Below, in pieces: positions 45,492-53,222 of a DNA stretch of 64,000 nt. The DNA is from Calothrix sp. MO_167.B12 (GTDB taxonomy: Bacteria > Cyanobacteriota > Cyanobacteriia > Cyanobacteriales > Nostocaceae). The stretch's first letter is position 1. Each line of letters starts with the position of its first letter. Below the pieces are notes generated by a model. The model was not told the DNA's origin, did not search any database, and worked only from the letters and a program-made list of their open reading frames with translations. Position numbers and translations under genes: made by a program. Location: NCBI GenBank assembly GCA_030066045.1, contig JASJCJ010000009.1, positions 21,772-85,771 of the forward strand, written 5' to 3'.

Positions 45492-45960
45492 AAAAGTACC
45501 TCAATCAGTAGCTGAAAAATTCTTTTGCAATGAATTATCTCAATTAGATAAAGATGCACATTATTCAGGATTTATTCATATCCAAGAATCTCCTCAAATG
45601 AGATGCATCGCAGATGGAACAAATGAAATTGGAGGAACAGTAATTCCTCCAGATATAATTGAAGCTTTCAGAAAATCATTTATAACACTTGAACTTACTG
45701 AGGCTAGAGAAATTGATGATAAAATCATGGATTCAATTTCTACCAAAGGAAGTTTTGGTGGATATAAAAAAACAGAAACTGAAGCAGATAAATTAAATGC
45801 ACGTTTAGCATTTATTTATGAACAATATAATTTAGCTTTTAAAGATTTAGAAATCAAGTGTTTGCATGATGTTCTTACCTTAATGATGTCAGAAAAACCA
45901 AACACTAATACAGAATCAGCAGAACTATGGAATTTAATAATTCAAGTAATCGGAAAATAG
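45460..45960 (+). CDS. 3' part of the same module C protein (frameshift-linked)
   Basis: 166 codons open, only a TTG start within the overlap. Body: VPQSVAEKFFCNELSQLD, ECIADG-like MRCIADGTNEIGGTVIPPD, LTEAREIDDKIMDSI, FKDLEIKCLHDVLTLMM. It overlaps the downstream ATPase start by 34 bp. If joined to 45228-45491 the product could be the primase-like or DNA-binding partner of the ATPase; that is inference from neighbourhood only. Confidence 0.6.
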   Translation: MQKKELEKKGKKVPQSVAEKFFCNELSQLDKDAHYSGFIHIQESPQMRCIADGTNEIGGTVIPPDIIEAFRKSFITLELTEAREIDDKIMDSISTKGSFGGYKKTETEADKLNARLAFIYEQYNLAFKDLEIKCLHDVLTLMMSEKPNTNTESAELWNLIIQVIGK

Positions 45961-47171
45961 AATATTTAGATCCTAAAGCGATGTATGCAAACGCTTTAGA
46001 TTCATGGGAAGAGTTATGGGACGATTCAATTTCTATTTTTTGGAATACCAAAAATATTTTAGAGCAAATAGTTTGGCTTCCAAATCCTAAAATCTTAAAT
46101 ACTTTAGTTGCTATATACATATTAGCTCCTACTAAATGGACAAAGATTTTACCAATTTTATTTTGTTATGGAGAACAAGGAAGTGGAAAATCAAGTACGT
46201 CAATCTTCGCGAACCTTTTACACGGTTACACTCAAACGTTTTCAAGTGCTGATACTTTTGCAAGTATTAGAAATAGTCTTGATAATATGCGTTGGATTGA
46301 CCCTGAACTTAAGGAGTTAGAAAAGGAAGGAGCTATTTTATGTTGGGATAATATCAACAAAGAAACATTGCTTAGAGATATCAAACTTTATAATATGTTG
46401 CTTTTTGGATATAACCGTTCAACAGAAAAAGTTCAAATTGCAAACATGGATGGAACTAATAAAGAATATAAAGTTTTCTGTCCTAAAATTCTTAGTTCTA
46501 TTGAATCTATTCATTTAGATTATCAATTTGCTGAATTAAGAAGAAGAATGATAGTTATTCCTCATAAACAATTTGAAAAGTTTAATTACTTTGATAAGCA
46601 ATATTATCAAGGAAGAGACTTTGATTTAGAGAAATTAGACCTTGACTCTATTTCATGGGAAGGAATAGAAACTAAATTTCTTCAATTCTGGAGTAATGTT
46701 GATAATTGCAAAGAGTATGTGATGTATCGAAAGATATTGACCAAAAGAGGAAATAAACCTTTTGAAATTCCTGATTCTATTTCCTCTTCACAATGGACAA
46801 TATCTGTTGATTTAATTTGTACTGGATTAGTTTTAAAGGCTTTTGATTCAATTAATCATGCTTTAGAATTTTTTGCAAAATATTGGGAATATTCTAAGGT
46901 TGAAATTTATTCAGAATTTAGTGCAACTTTAGAGCATCTCAGGAGTTTTATTGGTGATGAAACTGAATCGTTAAAAGAGTGTAATAGATTGTTGGTTGAG
47001 AAAGATTTAAAACCTAAAAAAATCTATATTCATCCCAAAAGATTAAAACATCACTTGGATAAGCTTCAATCTGAAGGAGCTTTAGATATTATGCCTAGAC
47101 CTAAATATATTCAAGAAATAATGAATCAATTAGGCTGGAAACTAACTACTAAAGGATGGACAGAAAAATGA
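45927..47171 (+). CDS. P-loop ATPase, helicase-like replication protein
   Basis: 414 codons. Walker A FCYGEQGSGKSSTSIF at residue ~78, Walker B-like GAILCWDNINKET near 135, a sensor-like PKILSSIESI near 180 and an arginine-rich AELRRRMIVIPHK near 198, the order of SF3/D5-type and related virus/plasmid helicases. The C-terminal ~150 residues are helical with a wHTH-like end (PKRLKHHLDKLQSEGAL). No primase motif is visible in this protein. Probable replicative helicase of the element. The next gene starts at its stop (ATGA). Confidence 0.78.
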   Translation: MEFNNSSNRKIEYLDPKAMYANALDSWEELWDDSISIFWNTKNILEQIVWLPNPKILNTLVAIYILAPTKWTKILPILFCYGEQGSGKSSTSIFANLLHGYTQTFSSADTFASIRNSLDNMRWIDPELKELEKEGAILCWDNINKETLLRDIKLYNMLLFGYNRSTEKVQIANMDGTNKEYKVFCPKILSSIESIHLDYQFAELRRRMIVIPHKQFEKFNYFDKQYYQGRDFDLEKLDLDSISWEGIETKFLQFWSNVDNCKEYVMYRKILTKRGNKPFEIPDSISSSQWTISVDLICTGLVLKAFDSINHALEFFAKYWEYSKVEIYSEFSATLEHLRSFIGDETESLKECNRLLVEKDLKPKKIYIHPKRLKHHLDKLQSEGALDIMPRPKYIQEIMNQLGWKLTTKGWTEK

Positions 47172-47506
47172 AACTAGAAGTTGATGAAAGATATTTGGTG
47201 CTAGTTGGAACTCTCAATTCAATAACTCCAATTCCAAATGGATGTTCAATTAATGAATTAATAACTAGTTACATCAAAACAGTTGACCTTCAAATAACAA
47301 TAAATCAATTTAATAATGATGAATTAATTTTATTTCAAAACCCGTACAATCATTACCCTACAGGAATCATTGACTCAACAGGTTTAATTATTTATGGAAA
47401 TGCAGTAATTGCTCGTGGTGGTGGAAAAGAATTTAGTCCAATCTCCTTTGCAATAGCACAAAGAGTTTTTAATGAAATCACTTATCTTGGAAGTTATACA
47501 ACATGA
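47168..47506 (+). CDS. Tandem paralogue protein B1
   Basis: 112 residues from the ATG of an ATGA overlap with the ATPase stop. Pattern shared by three consecutive proteins: YLVLVGTL start, a helix INELITSYIKTVDL, PTGIIDSTGLIIYGNAVIA, then SPISFAIAQRVFNEI. The layout recalls phage DUF3846 proteins, but I cannot confirm it. Confidence 0.65.
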   Translation: MKLEVDERYLVLVGTLNSITPIPNGCSINELITSYIKTVDLQITINQFNNDELILFQNPYNHYPTGIIDSTGLIIYGNAVIARGGGKEFSPISFAIAQRVFNEITYLGSYTT

Positions 47507-47865
47507 TAAATCAAAAATATATTATTTTAGTTGGAGATTCTAATGGAATGTGTCCAGCACCACTAGATTTAAATGAAGCTATTTTTAGTTACTTGCAGAC
47601 TAAAAATATTGCATTAAATTTTAATCATTTTAAATGGAAAGGAATTACTGTTGTTACTAGTGTTAAGCCTAAAACTAATGAAATTACAGCAGTTGTTGGA
47701 AGGAGTGGATTCCCTGTTAGAGGAAATTCAGTAATTTTATTATTTAATAACTTGAATCCATTAAGTTTCTCAGCAATGTCTAAAACAATGACTGAAATTG
47801 CTATCAGAGAAATTATGTTTACAAATGTATTAACAAAAACTGAGGAAGAAAATGAATTGCAGTAA
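47503..47865 (+). CDS. Tandem paralogue protein B2
   Basis: 120 codons; overlaps B1 by 4 bp. YIILVGDSNGMCPAPLDL, NEAIFSYLQTKNIAL, AVVGRSGFPVRGNSVILL, PLSFSAMSKTMTEIA align in order with B1 and B3. Confidence 0.65.
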   Translation: MINQKYIILVGDSNGMCPAPLDLNEAIFSYLQTKNIALNFNHFKWKGITVVTSVKPKTNEITAVVGRSGFPVRGNSVILLFNNLNPLSFSAMSKTMTEIAIREIMFTNVLTKTEEENELQ

Positions 47866-48202
47866 ACAATATTTAGTTGTAGTTGGACAAATATATGGAA
47901 TGTTGTCTATATCAAGAGGGATGGAGTTTCAATTCGTAAAAGGTTATTTAAATACTAATTACCCGTATTTTGAAGTACCTTTACTTTATACAAACAGCAT
48001 AATATTAATGACTAATTATTGTGCAAACAATCCTACAGCAGTTATTACAAAAAAAAATCGAGTAATTTGTGGCAATGCAGCCTTTGTTGTTTGCAATGCT
48101 GAGCATCCATTGCAAATTTCAGGAATGTCTAGAAGGTTAGCAGAAGAACAATGCGATGTAATTGAAATGTTTGAATGGGGGAAACATGAGCAACTCATCT
48201 AG
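47852..48202 (+). CDS. Tandem paralogue protein B3
   Basis: 116 codons; overlaps B2 by 14 bp. YLVVVGQIYGMLSISRGM, FVKGYLNTNYPYFEV, AVITKKNRVICGNAAFVV, PLQISGMSRRLAEEQ. Extra cysteines compared with B1 and B2. Confidence 0.65.
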   Translation: MNCSKQYLVVVGQIYGMLSISRGMEFQFVKGYLNTNYPYFEVPLLYTNSIILMTNYCANNPTAVITKKNRVICGNAAFVVCNAEHPLQISGMSRRLAEEQCDVIEMFEWGKHEQLI

Positions 48203-48491
48203 AATTGGATATACAGAAAGATTGAGAAAATCTTTAGGTGCTGCACATGAATCAGGCTTAATTCATCCTTCCCGTATCTCTAATCCAGCTTTACAAAAAA
48301 ATGTCAATATTTCAAACTCTATTCTTGACTTATGTAATTGTGAGGAAGGAAAAAATGTTAAAGAGTTATGCAATGACTTGGAATCGCTTGAAAATACAAT
48401 CAGAAAATATTTAGTCATATTAGTTGAGTTAGGCTACCTCAGCTACGATAGACCAGGAAGGGAGAATAGGTATTATTACTTACAAGGATAG
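48186..48491 (+). CDS. Winged-helix DNA-binding protein, candidate element regulator
   Basis: 101 residues from MSNSSRIGYTER, overlapping B3 by 17 bp. The C-terminal half ILDLCNCEEGKNVKELCND, LESLENTIRKYLVILVELGYL, SYDRPGRENRYYYL is a winged-helix (helix-turn-helix plus beta wing) pattern as in ArsR/MarR-like regulators. It is the only clear DNA-binding regulator in the element, so it may bind the R palindromes or the operator at 41008. Confidence 0.72.
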   Translation: MSNSSRIGYTERLRKSLGAAHESGLIHPSRISNPALQKNVNISNSILDLCNCEEGKNVKELCNDLESLENTIRKYLVILVELGYLSYDRPGRENRYYYLQG

Positions 48492-48500
48492 CCATGAACT

Positions 48501-48582
48501 AGCTCTAGAGCTTATAAAAAAAATACTAATAGTAATTACTATTAATAATTATTAATAGTAAAATTTATATAAGCTCTAGAGC
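48501..48582. repeat. Palindromic module-boundary repeat R4
   Basis: Core 48524-48560 (TACTAATAGTAATTACTA, central T, imperfect complement with three mismatches), inverted relative to R1-R3 by its central base. Both outer arms are the long form GCTCTAGAGCTTATA / TATAAGCTCTAGAGC, a perfect 15-bp inverted pair. Confidence 0.9.
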
Positions 48583-48596
48583 CTTTAAGCACTCAC

Positions 48597-48640
48597 CAAC
48601 TACTGAGTATCTTGAAAAACTCAGTAGTTGTTTTAAGTTT
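48597..48640 (+). terminator. Intrinsic terminator at the right end of module C
   Basis: Stem CAACTACTGAG / CTCAGTAGTTG with a 12-base loop and TTTT after it. Confidence 0.85.
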
Positions 48641-48690
48641 TATGAATTTAAATGGGGCTTTTACTCAAATATCTTGTAGGTTGGTTGAAA

Positions 48691-48706
48691 ATGAGTAAAA
48701 GATGAG
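48691..48706 (+). promoter_or_regulatory. Possible integrase arm site, right
   Basis: ATGAGTAAAAGATGAG, 14 of 16 positions identical to 35261-35276 and in the same orientation. Inferred role only. Confidence 0.4.
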
Positions 48707-48743
48707 TAAGTAATATTATTTCGGGTAATCATTTTTGCTTGTT

Positions 48744-48794
48744 ACCACACTCAAAATGTGGCAAAAGCGGTTGTAGGAGAGAGTTTCTCCTCAT
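48744..48794 (+). pseudogene. Inverted partial copy of tRNA-Leu(CAA)
   Basis: On the plus strand, ACCACACTCAAAATGTGGC (19 of 19 identical to the anticodon arm of tRNA-Leu at 48845-48863) is followed by GCGGTTGTAGGAG and TTTCTCCTC, which track the variable arm and T arm of the same tRNA with changes. The 5' acceptor and D arm are absent. It is oriented opposite to the real gene 50 bp away. Confidence 0.75.
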
Positions 48795-48805
48795 TTTCTT
48801 AGTAA

Positions 48806-48889
48806 TGGGCAGGAGGAGAATCGAACTCCTATGACCGCAAGGCCGCCACATTTTGAGTGTGGTGCGTCTACCAGTTTCGCCACCCGCCC
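48806..48889 (-). tRNA. trnL-CAA: tRNA-Leu, anticodon CAA
   Basis: 84 nt, cloverleaf complete: acceptor GGGCGGG / CCTGCCC (one G-T pair), D arm TGGCGAAACTGGTAGACGC, anticodon loop CTCAAAA with CAA, long variable arm of class II tRNA, T loop TTCGATT. CCA not encoded. The 3' end faces the integrated element, so this is the likely integration target. The last 22 bases at the 5' side are also coding for the M48 protein. Confidence 0.95.
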
Positions 48890-49743
48890 TTATATGCAAC
48901 TTCACTATTGTAACACATTTTGTGATTTTGCAACAAATTTTGATATTCTTTGCTACTAGACCAGCGATCGATTTCTCGAGCTCGTAATACGGGAACTGGA
49001 TGAGTCAGTTGAGCAGTACGAGCTGCTTTAACCATTTCCCCTAGTTCGCTGTTGCTAATTTCATCGTAAGCACGGGCTTGGGCAATAAAAGCATCTAGGT
49101 TGAGTTGGGGTGATAAACTAGGGGAACCACCAGCTAATTTCATCAACACAGACATAATTACTTTTGGGTTTTGGGCTACCAATAATGCGGCGCGATCGCA
49201 AGTAAATTCTGCACAGCGTACCCACTCCAACAGTTGATTCTGGATTGCTTGAGCTAATATACCTCCAATATTGGGCATAGTAGCAGCAGCTAATATCAGT
49301 AAATTTACGGGAGTTAGGTACACACTATGGTCACATTTAAGATGTCCTAGTTCGTGGGCAATTACCGCTTGAATCTCCTCTGGAGTCAGCATATCAATTA
49401 AAGCAGTGTGCAATACCACAAAGGGCTGTTTTCCCCGCATAGCGAAAGTATAAGCATTAGGGACTGGAGAAGAACGAACATATAACTGGGGTGTTTCTAT
49501 ATCCAAGATGCGGCAAGCAGACACTAATAGTTCATGTAAATCAGGTAGTTGTTGTTCCCCAACTAAAACGCTAGAGGCAATATTCTCTACATAAAATACT
49601 TGTTCTGCAATCGGTCCGAGGAGATTGCGGACTATCATATCTATCCCTGGGATTTGTTTGAGAGCTTTAGTTGCTTCCAAATCCAATGGATGACGAAAAG
49701 AGTCTGCTTTCAAACCGATGAGGGGTGTTTTCGACAAGGACAT
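48868..49743 (-). CDS. M48-family (HtpX-like) zinc metalloprotease
   Basis: 291 codons. Zinc motif AVIAHELGHLKCDH near residue 130 and the downstream WVRCAEFTCDRAALLVA glutamate near 195, with hydrophobic NLLILAAATMPNIGG between. Cytoplasmic-face membrane protease of the M48 family, perhaps protein quality control. The last seven codons (KGGWRNW and stop) lie in the 5' part of tRNA-Leu(CAA). Downstream tRNA in the same direction suggests shared transcription. Confidence 0.92.
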   Translation of the reverse strand: MSLSKTPLIGLKADSFRHPLDLEATKALKQIPGIDMIVRNLLGPIAEQVFYVENIASSVLVGEQQLPDLHELLVSACRILDIETPQLYVRSSPVPNAYTFAMRGKQPFVVLHTALIDMLTPEEIQAVIAHELGHLKCDHSVYLTPVNLLILAAATMPNIGGILAQAIQNQLLEWVRCAEFTCDRAALLVAQNPKVIMSVLMKLAGGSPSLSPQLNLDAFIAQARAYDEISNSELGEMVKAARTAQLTHPVPVLRAREIDRWSSSKEYQNLLQNHKMCYNSEVAYKGGWRNW

Positions 49744-49837
49744 ATTTACTCAGTTATTCAGTTATCAGTTATTAGTTATTATTGTAGTTCTGTCTTAGAA
49801 CTTCCTCCTTCTGCTCTCCTGCTATAAAACAAGTAAT

Positions 49838-49980
49838 AAGGGTTGGTCATAAAACCAACCCTCTAAAGCTAGTATAACTACTGCTAGAGAAATTATGGGG
49901 TCTGTTTGCCCAGTTTCATTTCTGATTAATTTTGATCAGTCGCGCTTTTTTAGATACCCGACTTCTTAAAGAAGTTGGGT
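49838..49980. repeat. Hairpins between the M48 and murA genes
   Basis: AAGGGTTGGT...ACCAACCCT at 49838-49862 and AGATACCCGACTTCTT...AAGAAGTTGGGTATCT at 49951-49985, the latter related to the hairpin near 24750. Neither has a good T run in the direction of murA, so a terminator role is uncertain. Confidence 0.6.
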
Positions 49981-49982
49981 AT

Positions 49983-51383
49983 CTATGACCCCTCAGAAAT
50001 CTGCGCTGGAGAATCACTCACATTTTTGATAAATTCCATGTCAGCTCCCGTTGCCGAAACCCGCTGGATTTTAGCCCCTAACTGTTGTAACTTCACATCC
50101 AGTCGATCATAACCCCGATCAAGATGCCGTAATCCATGAATGGTGGTTTGCCCTTGAGCCGCTAGTCCAGCTATAACTAAGGCTGCTGCTGCCCGTAAAT
50201 CAGTACACAATACTGGTGCTCCTGATAGCATGGGCACTCCACGCACAAAAGCAGTATTCCCTTTGACCCGAATATCTGCTCCCAAGCGGTTTAACTCCGA
50301 AGCATGACGCAGGCGATTTTCAAACACGGATTCGTTAATTACACTATCCCCCTCTGCCAAAGTTAGCAATGACATAAATGGTGCTTGCATATCCGTGGGA
50401 AAACCTGGATGGGGCAACGTTTCAATATCCGCTGCTTGTAGAGTTCCTGCTGGTACAACTCGCAAACAATTAGGTGTTTCCTCAACTAAATTCACACCTA
50501 TTTCTTTGAGCTTAGCAATTACTGGTAATAAATGTTCTGGTACTACTGACGAAACTAATATTTCGGAACGGGTAATTGCTCCAGCAAGTAAAAATGTTCC
50601 CGCTTCAATGCGATCAGGGATAATTGTGTAGTCTGTAGAATGCAGTTTGGGAACGCCGTCAATCACAATTCTGCTAGTACCAGCACCTTTAATTTTTGCC
50701 CCCATAGAGATACAGAAGTTAGCTAAATCCACTACTTCCGGTTCTCGAGCAGCATTATCGATGATAGTTTCACCTTCAGCTAAGGTTGCCGCCATCATCA
50801 ATGTTTCTGTGGCTCCCACACTGGGACTATCTAGATAAATTTTAGCTCCCTGAAGCCTGCGCTTATTCCCAGGAATATAGGCATTACAAATACCATGCTC
50901 AATTTGCACCTCAGCCCCCATCGCTTGCAGCCCTCGGACGTGCAAATCCACAGGTCGGGCACCAATGGCACAACCACCAGGTAAAGGCATTTGAGCCACA
51001 CCTAGCCTTGCCAAAATTGCACCGATTGCAAAAAAACTTGCCCGCAACTGGGTGACCAACTCATAAGGAGCTTTAGAGGTTTTAATTTCACTGGCATTGA
51101 CATCTAAAATGTCATCATGGCGTTCTAAGCTAATACCTAAAGCTGATAACACCTGCCCCATTTTGTCCACATCCGCCAATAGAGGGACGTTACGAATGCG
51201 GCAGTCTTCCGAACACAGCAAGGCTCCAGCCATAATTACTAGTGCTGAATTTTTTGCCCCGCTAATTTTCACATGACCGTGCAAACGATGCCCACCGAAA
51301 ATCTGCAGGACTGAGGAGTCTGCGCTCGGTGAAACTTTGGCATCTGGTAAGCCACTGGAAAGATTAATAAGCCTACCCTCCAC
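49983..51383 (-). CDS. murA: UDP-N-acetylglucosamine 1-carboxyvinyltransferase MurA
   Basis: 466 codons, slightly longer than usual by an N-terminal tail (residues 1-30). [33 protein letters not shown] with the active-site Cys, [33 protein letters not shown] and [18 protein letters not shown] are all present. Catalyses the first committed step of peptidoglycan synthesis. Single gene. Confidence 0.97.
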   Translation of the reverse strand: MEGRLINLSSGLPDAKVSPSADSSVLQIFGGHRLHGHVKISGAKNSALVIMAGALLCSEDCRIRNVPLLADVDKMGQVLSALGISLERHDDILDVNASEIKTSKAPYELVTQLRASFFAIGAILARLGVAQMPLPGGCAIGARPVDLHVRGLQAMGAEVQIEHGICNAYIPGNKRRLQGAKIYLDSPSVGATETLMMAATLAEGETIIDNAAREPEVVDLANFCISMGAKIKGAGTSRIVIDGVPKLHSTDYTIIPDRIEAGTFLLAGAITRSEILVSSVVPEHLLPVIAKLKEIGVNLVEETPNCLRVVPAGTLQAADIETLPHPGFPTDMQAPFMSLLTLAEGDSVINESVFENRLRHASELNRLGADIRVKGNTAFVRGVPMLSGAPVLCTDLRAAAALVIAGLAAQGQTTIHGLRHLDRGYDRLDVKLQQLGAKIQRVSATGADMEFIKNVSDSPAQISEGS

Positions 51384-51608
51384 AAAAATTAAGTAATATT
51401 GTCCAACTGAAGTTGGTTCTGATTCTACACGAAAGATTTAATTTGTCCACACTATTCCATAATAAAACCTGACAAAATTCAATATTTTTTCAGCAAAAAT
51501 ATTTACAAAAACCAATTGAATGAAGTATCTAAACATACTTGCTTAACTTTACTTGACACCATAAAAGAAATAAGTGATAATTATAAGCTGTCAATATAAA
51601 TCAAACAA

Positions 51609-51692
51609 GCGGGACTGGCGGAATTGGTAGACGCGCTAGATTCAGGTTCTAGTTTCCTCACGGATGTCCGGGTTCAAGTCCCGGGTTCCGCA
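51609..51692 (+). tRNA. trnL-CAG: tRNA-Leu, anticodon CAG
   Basis: 84 nt with GCGGGAC / GTTCCGC acceptor (one wobble), anticodon stem-loop CTAGATTCAGGTTCTAG giving CAG, long variable arm and T arm CCGGGTTCAAGTCCCGG. CCA not encoded. Confidence 0.96.
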
Positions 51693-51861
51693 TTTTTATG
51701 ATTTTAAGGATAAATAGGAAAGTGGGAAAGATAAAATTTTATCCTTGATATTTTGACTAATTCTAGAAGTCTAATCCCTTCATTTCTAAAAAGAGGCAAA
51801 TTTTCTACAGGAGTTCAGAGACACGTTACAAAACTTAATCAGGAAGTACAAATTATTTTAA

Positions 51862-52647
51862 ATGTTGACCAGTACTCAGAACCCTCTTGTTAAACAAATT
51901 CGCAAATTGCACTCAACGAAAGAGCGACATAAGCAAGGGTTGTTTTTAGTTGAGGGGACTCATTTAATAGAAGAAGCTTGTGAGGTTGGTTATCCCTTAG
52001 CTACTGCTTGCTGTACTTTAGAATGGCAAGGGAATCATCAGAGTTTATGGGAAACGGTTTGCAGTCAATGCCAACGGGCAGAAATAGTGAGTAAAGAAAT
52101 TTTAAATGCGATCGCAACCACGGTGCAACCTGATGGGGTAGTGGCCACAGCGAGAAAGGGAATGCATACCAATCAGGTTCCTTTTACCGGCGTAGTCATG
52201 GCTTTGGAAACAATCCAAGATCCTGGTAACGTGGGCACAATGATTCGTACAGCGGCAGCGGCGGGAGGTTCGGGATTATGGTTGAGTGGAGATAGTGTAG
52301 ATTTAGATAATCCTAAGGTGCTGCGAGCCTCCGCAGGGCAATGGTTTCGTCTACCGATGGCTGTGAGTCCCGATTTAAAATTGACTGTGCAGCAGGCGCG
52401 AGAGGAGGGAATGCAAATTATTGCCACTTTACCCAGTGCAAATTTAACTTATTGGCAAGTAGACTGGCAGCAACCAACTTTGATACTTTTGGGTAATGAA
52501 GGTGGGGGGTTATCACCTGATTTAGCAGCAATGGCTGATTTGCAAGTGAAAATTCCTCTGCATCCTGGAGTAGAATCATTGAACGTAGGGATAACTGGAG
52601 CTTTAATGTTGTATGAAGCTCAACGACAAAAAGGAGGGAAGGAGTGA
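51862..52647 (+). CDS. TrmH/SpoU-family rRNA or tRNA 2'-O-methyltransferase
   Basis: 261 codons. SPOUT-fold motifs: VMALETIQDPGNVGTMIRTAAAAG, LILLGNEGGGLSPDL and IPLHPGVESLNVGITGALML, with an N-terminal substrate-binding domain (QNPLVKQIRKLHSTKERH, FLVEGTHLIEEA) typical of TsnR/RlmB-like enzymes. Target base is not predictable. The stop lies within a GGAGGGAAGGAG STRR that follows. Confidence 0.93.
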   Translation: MLTSTQNPLVKQIRKLHSTKERHKQGLFLVEGTHLIEEACEVGYPLATACCTLEWQGNHQSLWETVCSQCQRAEIVSKEILNAIATTVQPDGVVATARKGMHTNQVPFTGVVMALETIQDPGNVGTMIRTAAAAGGSGLWLSGDSVDLDNPKVLRASAGQWFRLPMAVSPDLKLTVQQAREEGMQIIATLPSANLTYWQVDWQQPTLILLGNEGGGLSPDLAAMADLQVKIPLHPGVESLNVGITGALMLYEAQRQKGGKE

Positions 52648-52833
52648 AGGAGTGAAAGAGGGAAGGAGTGAAAGAGGGAAGGAGTGAAGGAGTGAAAGAG
52701 GGAAGGAATTATTTTTAAGGCTTGGTTGTGGGATTTTCCCCTGGGGGACTACCTTGAAAATAGTTAGTCAGCGCAGAATTTGTAGGGGCGCATTGCGTGC
52801 GCCCTTGAGAAATTAGCCGTGGTAATTTCAATT
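52630..52833. repeat. STRR after the TrmH gene
   Basis: GGAAGGAGTGAA/GAGTGAAAGAGG-type tandem (52630-52706) followed by GTGGGATTTTCCCCTGGGGG and GGGGCGCATTGCGTGCGCCC hairpin sequences. No gene. Confidence 0.8.
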
Positions 52834-53094
52834 CTACGAATCTGCTGATTGATTTTTTTCTTGCATATATTGCTCAATATCTGCCACAGCTTCTTCCCAA
52901 ACAGTTATATTAACCTCAGAGGATTTTTTTGATATTGATGGTTGTTTTGCTTGATGGTTAGTTTGTTCTTCAACTCCTCGATCAATATTTTCTTCCTGAT
53001 TCCCATCCTCTTGGATTATTTTTTCTAATTGATTCAAAGAGTGTAAAAAATCTTTAGCCGCCGTAGTGCGGTTATTTTGCTGAAATTCTTTCAT
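52834..53094 (-). CDS. Small acidic hypothetical protein
   Basis: 86 codons, strongly acidic and helical (LEKIIQEDGNQEENIDRG, VNITVWEEAVADIEQYMQEK). No family recognised. It lies 128 bp downstream of the ThiF-like gene on the same strand and may be co-transcribed. Confidence 0.5.
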   Translation of the reverse strand: MKEFQQNNRTTAAKDFLHSLNQLEKIIQEDGNQEENIDRGVEEQTNHQAKQPSISKKSSEVNITVWEEAVADIEQYMQEKNQSADS

Positions 53095-53222
53095 ATTTTC
53101 AATTTAGAATGGCGATCGACAAACTTAAATCTCGATCCCAGTTCTGACAACTTAGAATATTATGGGTTTTATCTGATTTCTTGGTATCTGCACTGGAACT
53201 GGGTAATTGTACCATATCAACT

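Larger units (their letters stand above)
35196..48805. mobile_element. Integrated AT-rich element with tyrosine recombinase, undescribed type
   Basis: About 13.6 kb between a tRNA 3' fragment and tRNA-Leu(CAA). Evidence for a unit: a sharp shift to AT-rich codon use, a near absence of GCGATCGC sites compared with flanks, an integrase at one end facing inward, four copies of a unique palindromic repeat only found here, short tightly packed overlapping genes, three intrinsic terminators bounding modules, and matching 16-bp motifs at both ends (35261-35276 and 48691-48706). Exact ends are not proven because no long direct repeat was found. Confidence 0.8.

Noticed and set aside
49951..49985. Terminator for murA
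   Set aside because: A strong stem exists, but on the minus strand it is followed by A rather than T, so it does not fit an intrinsic terminator in that direction.
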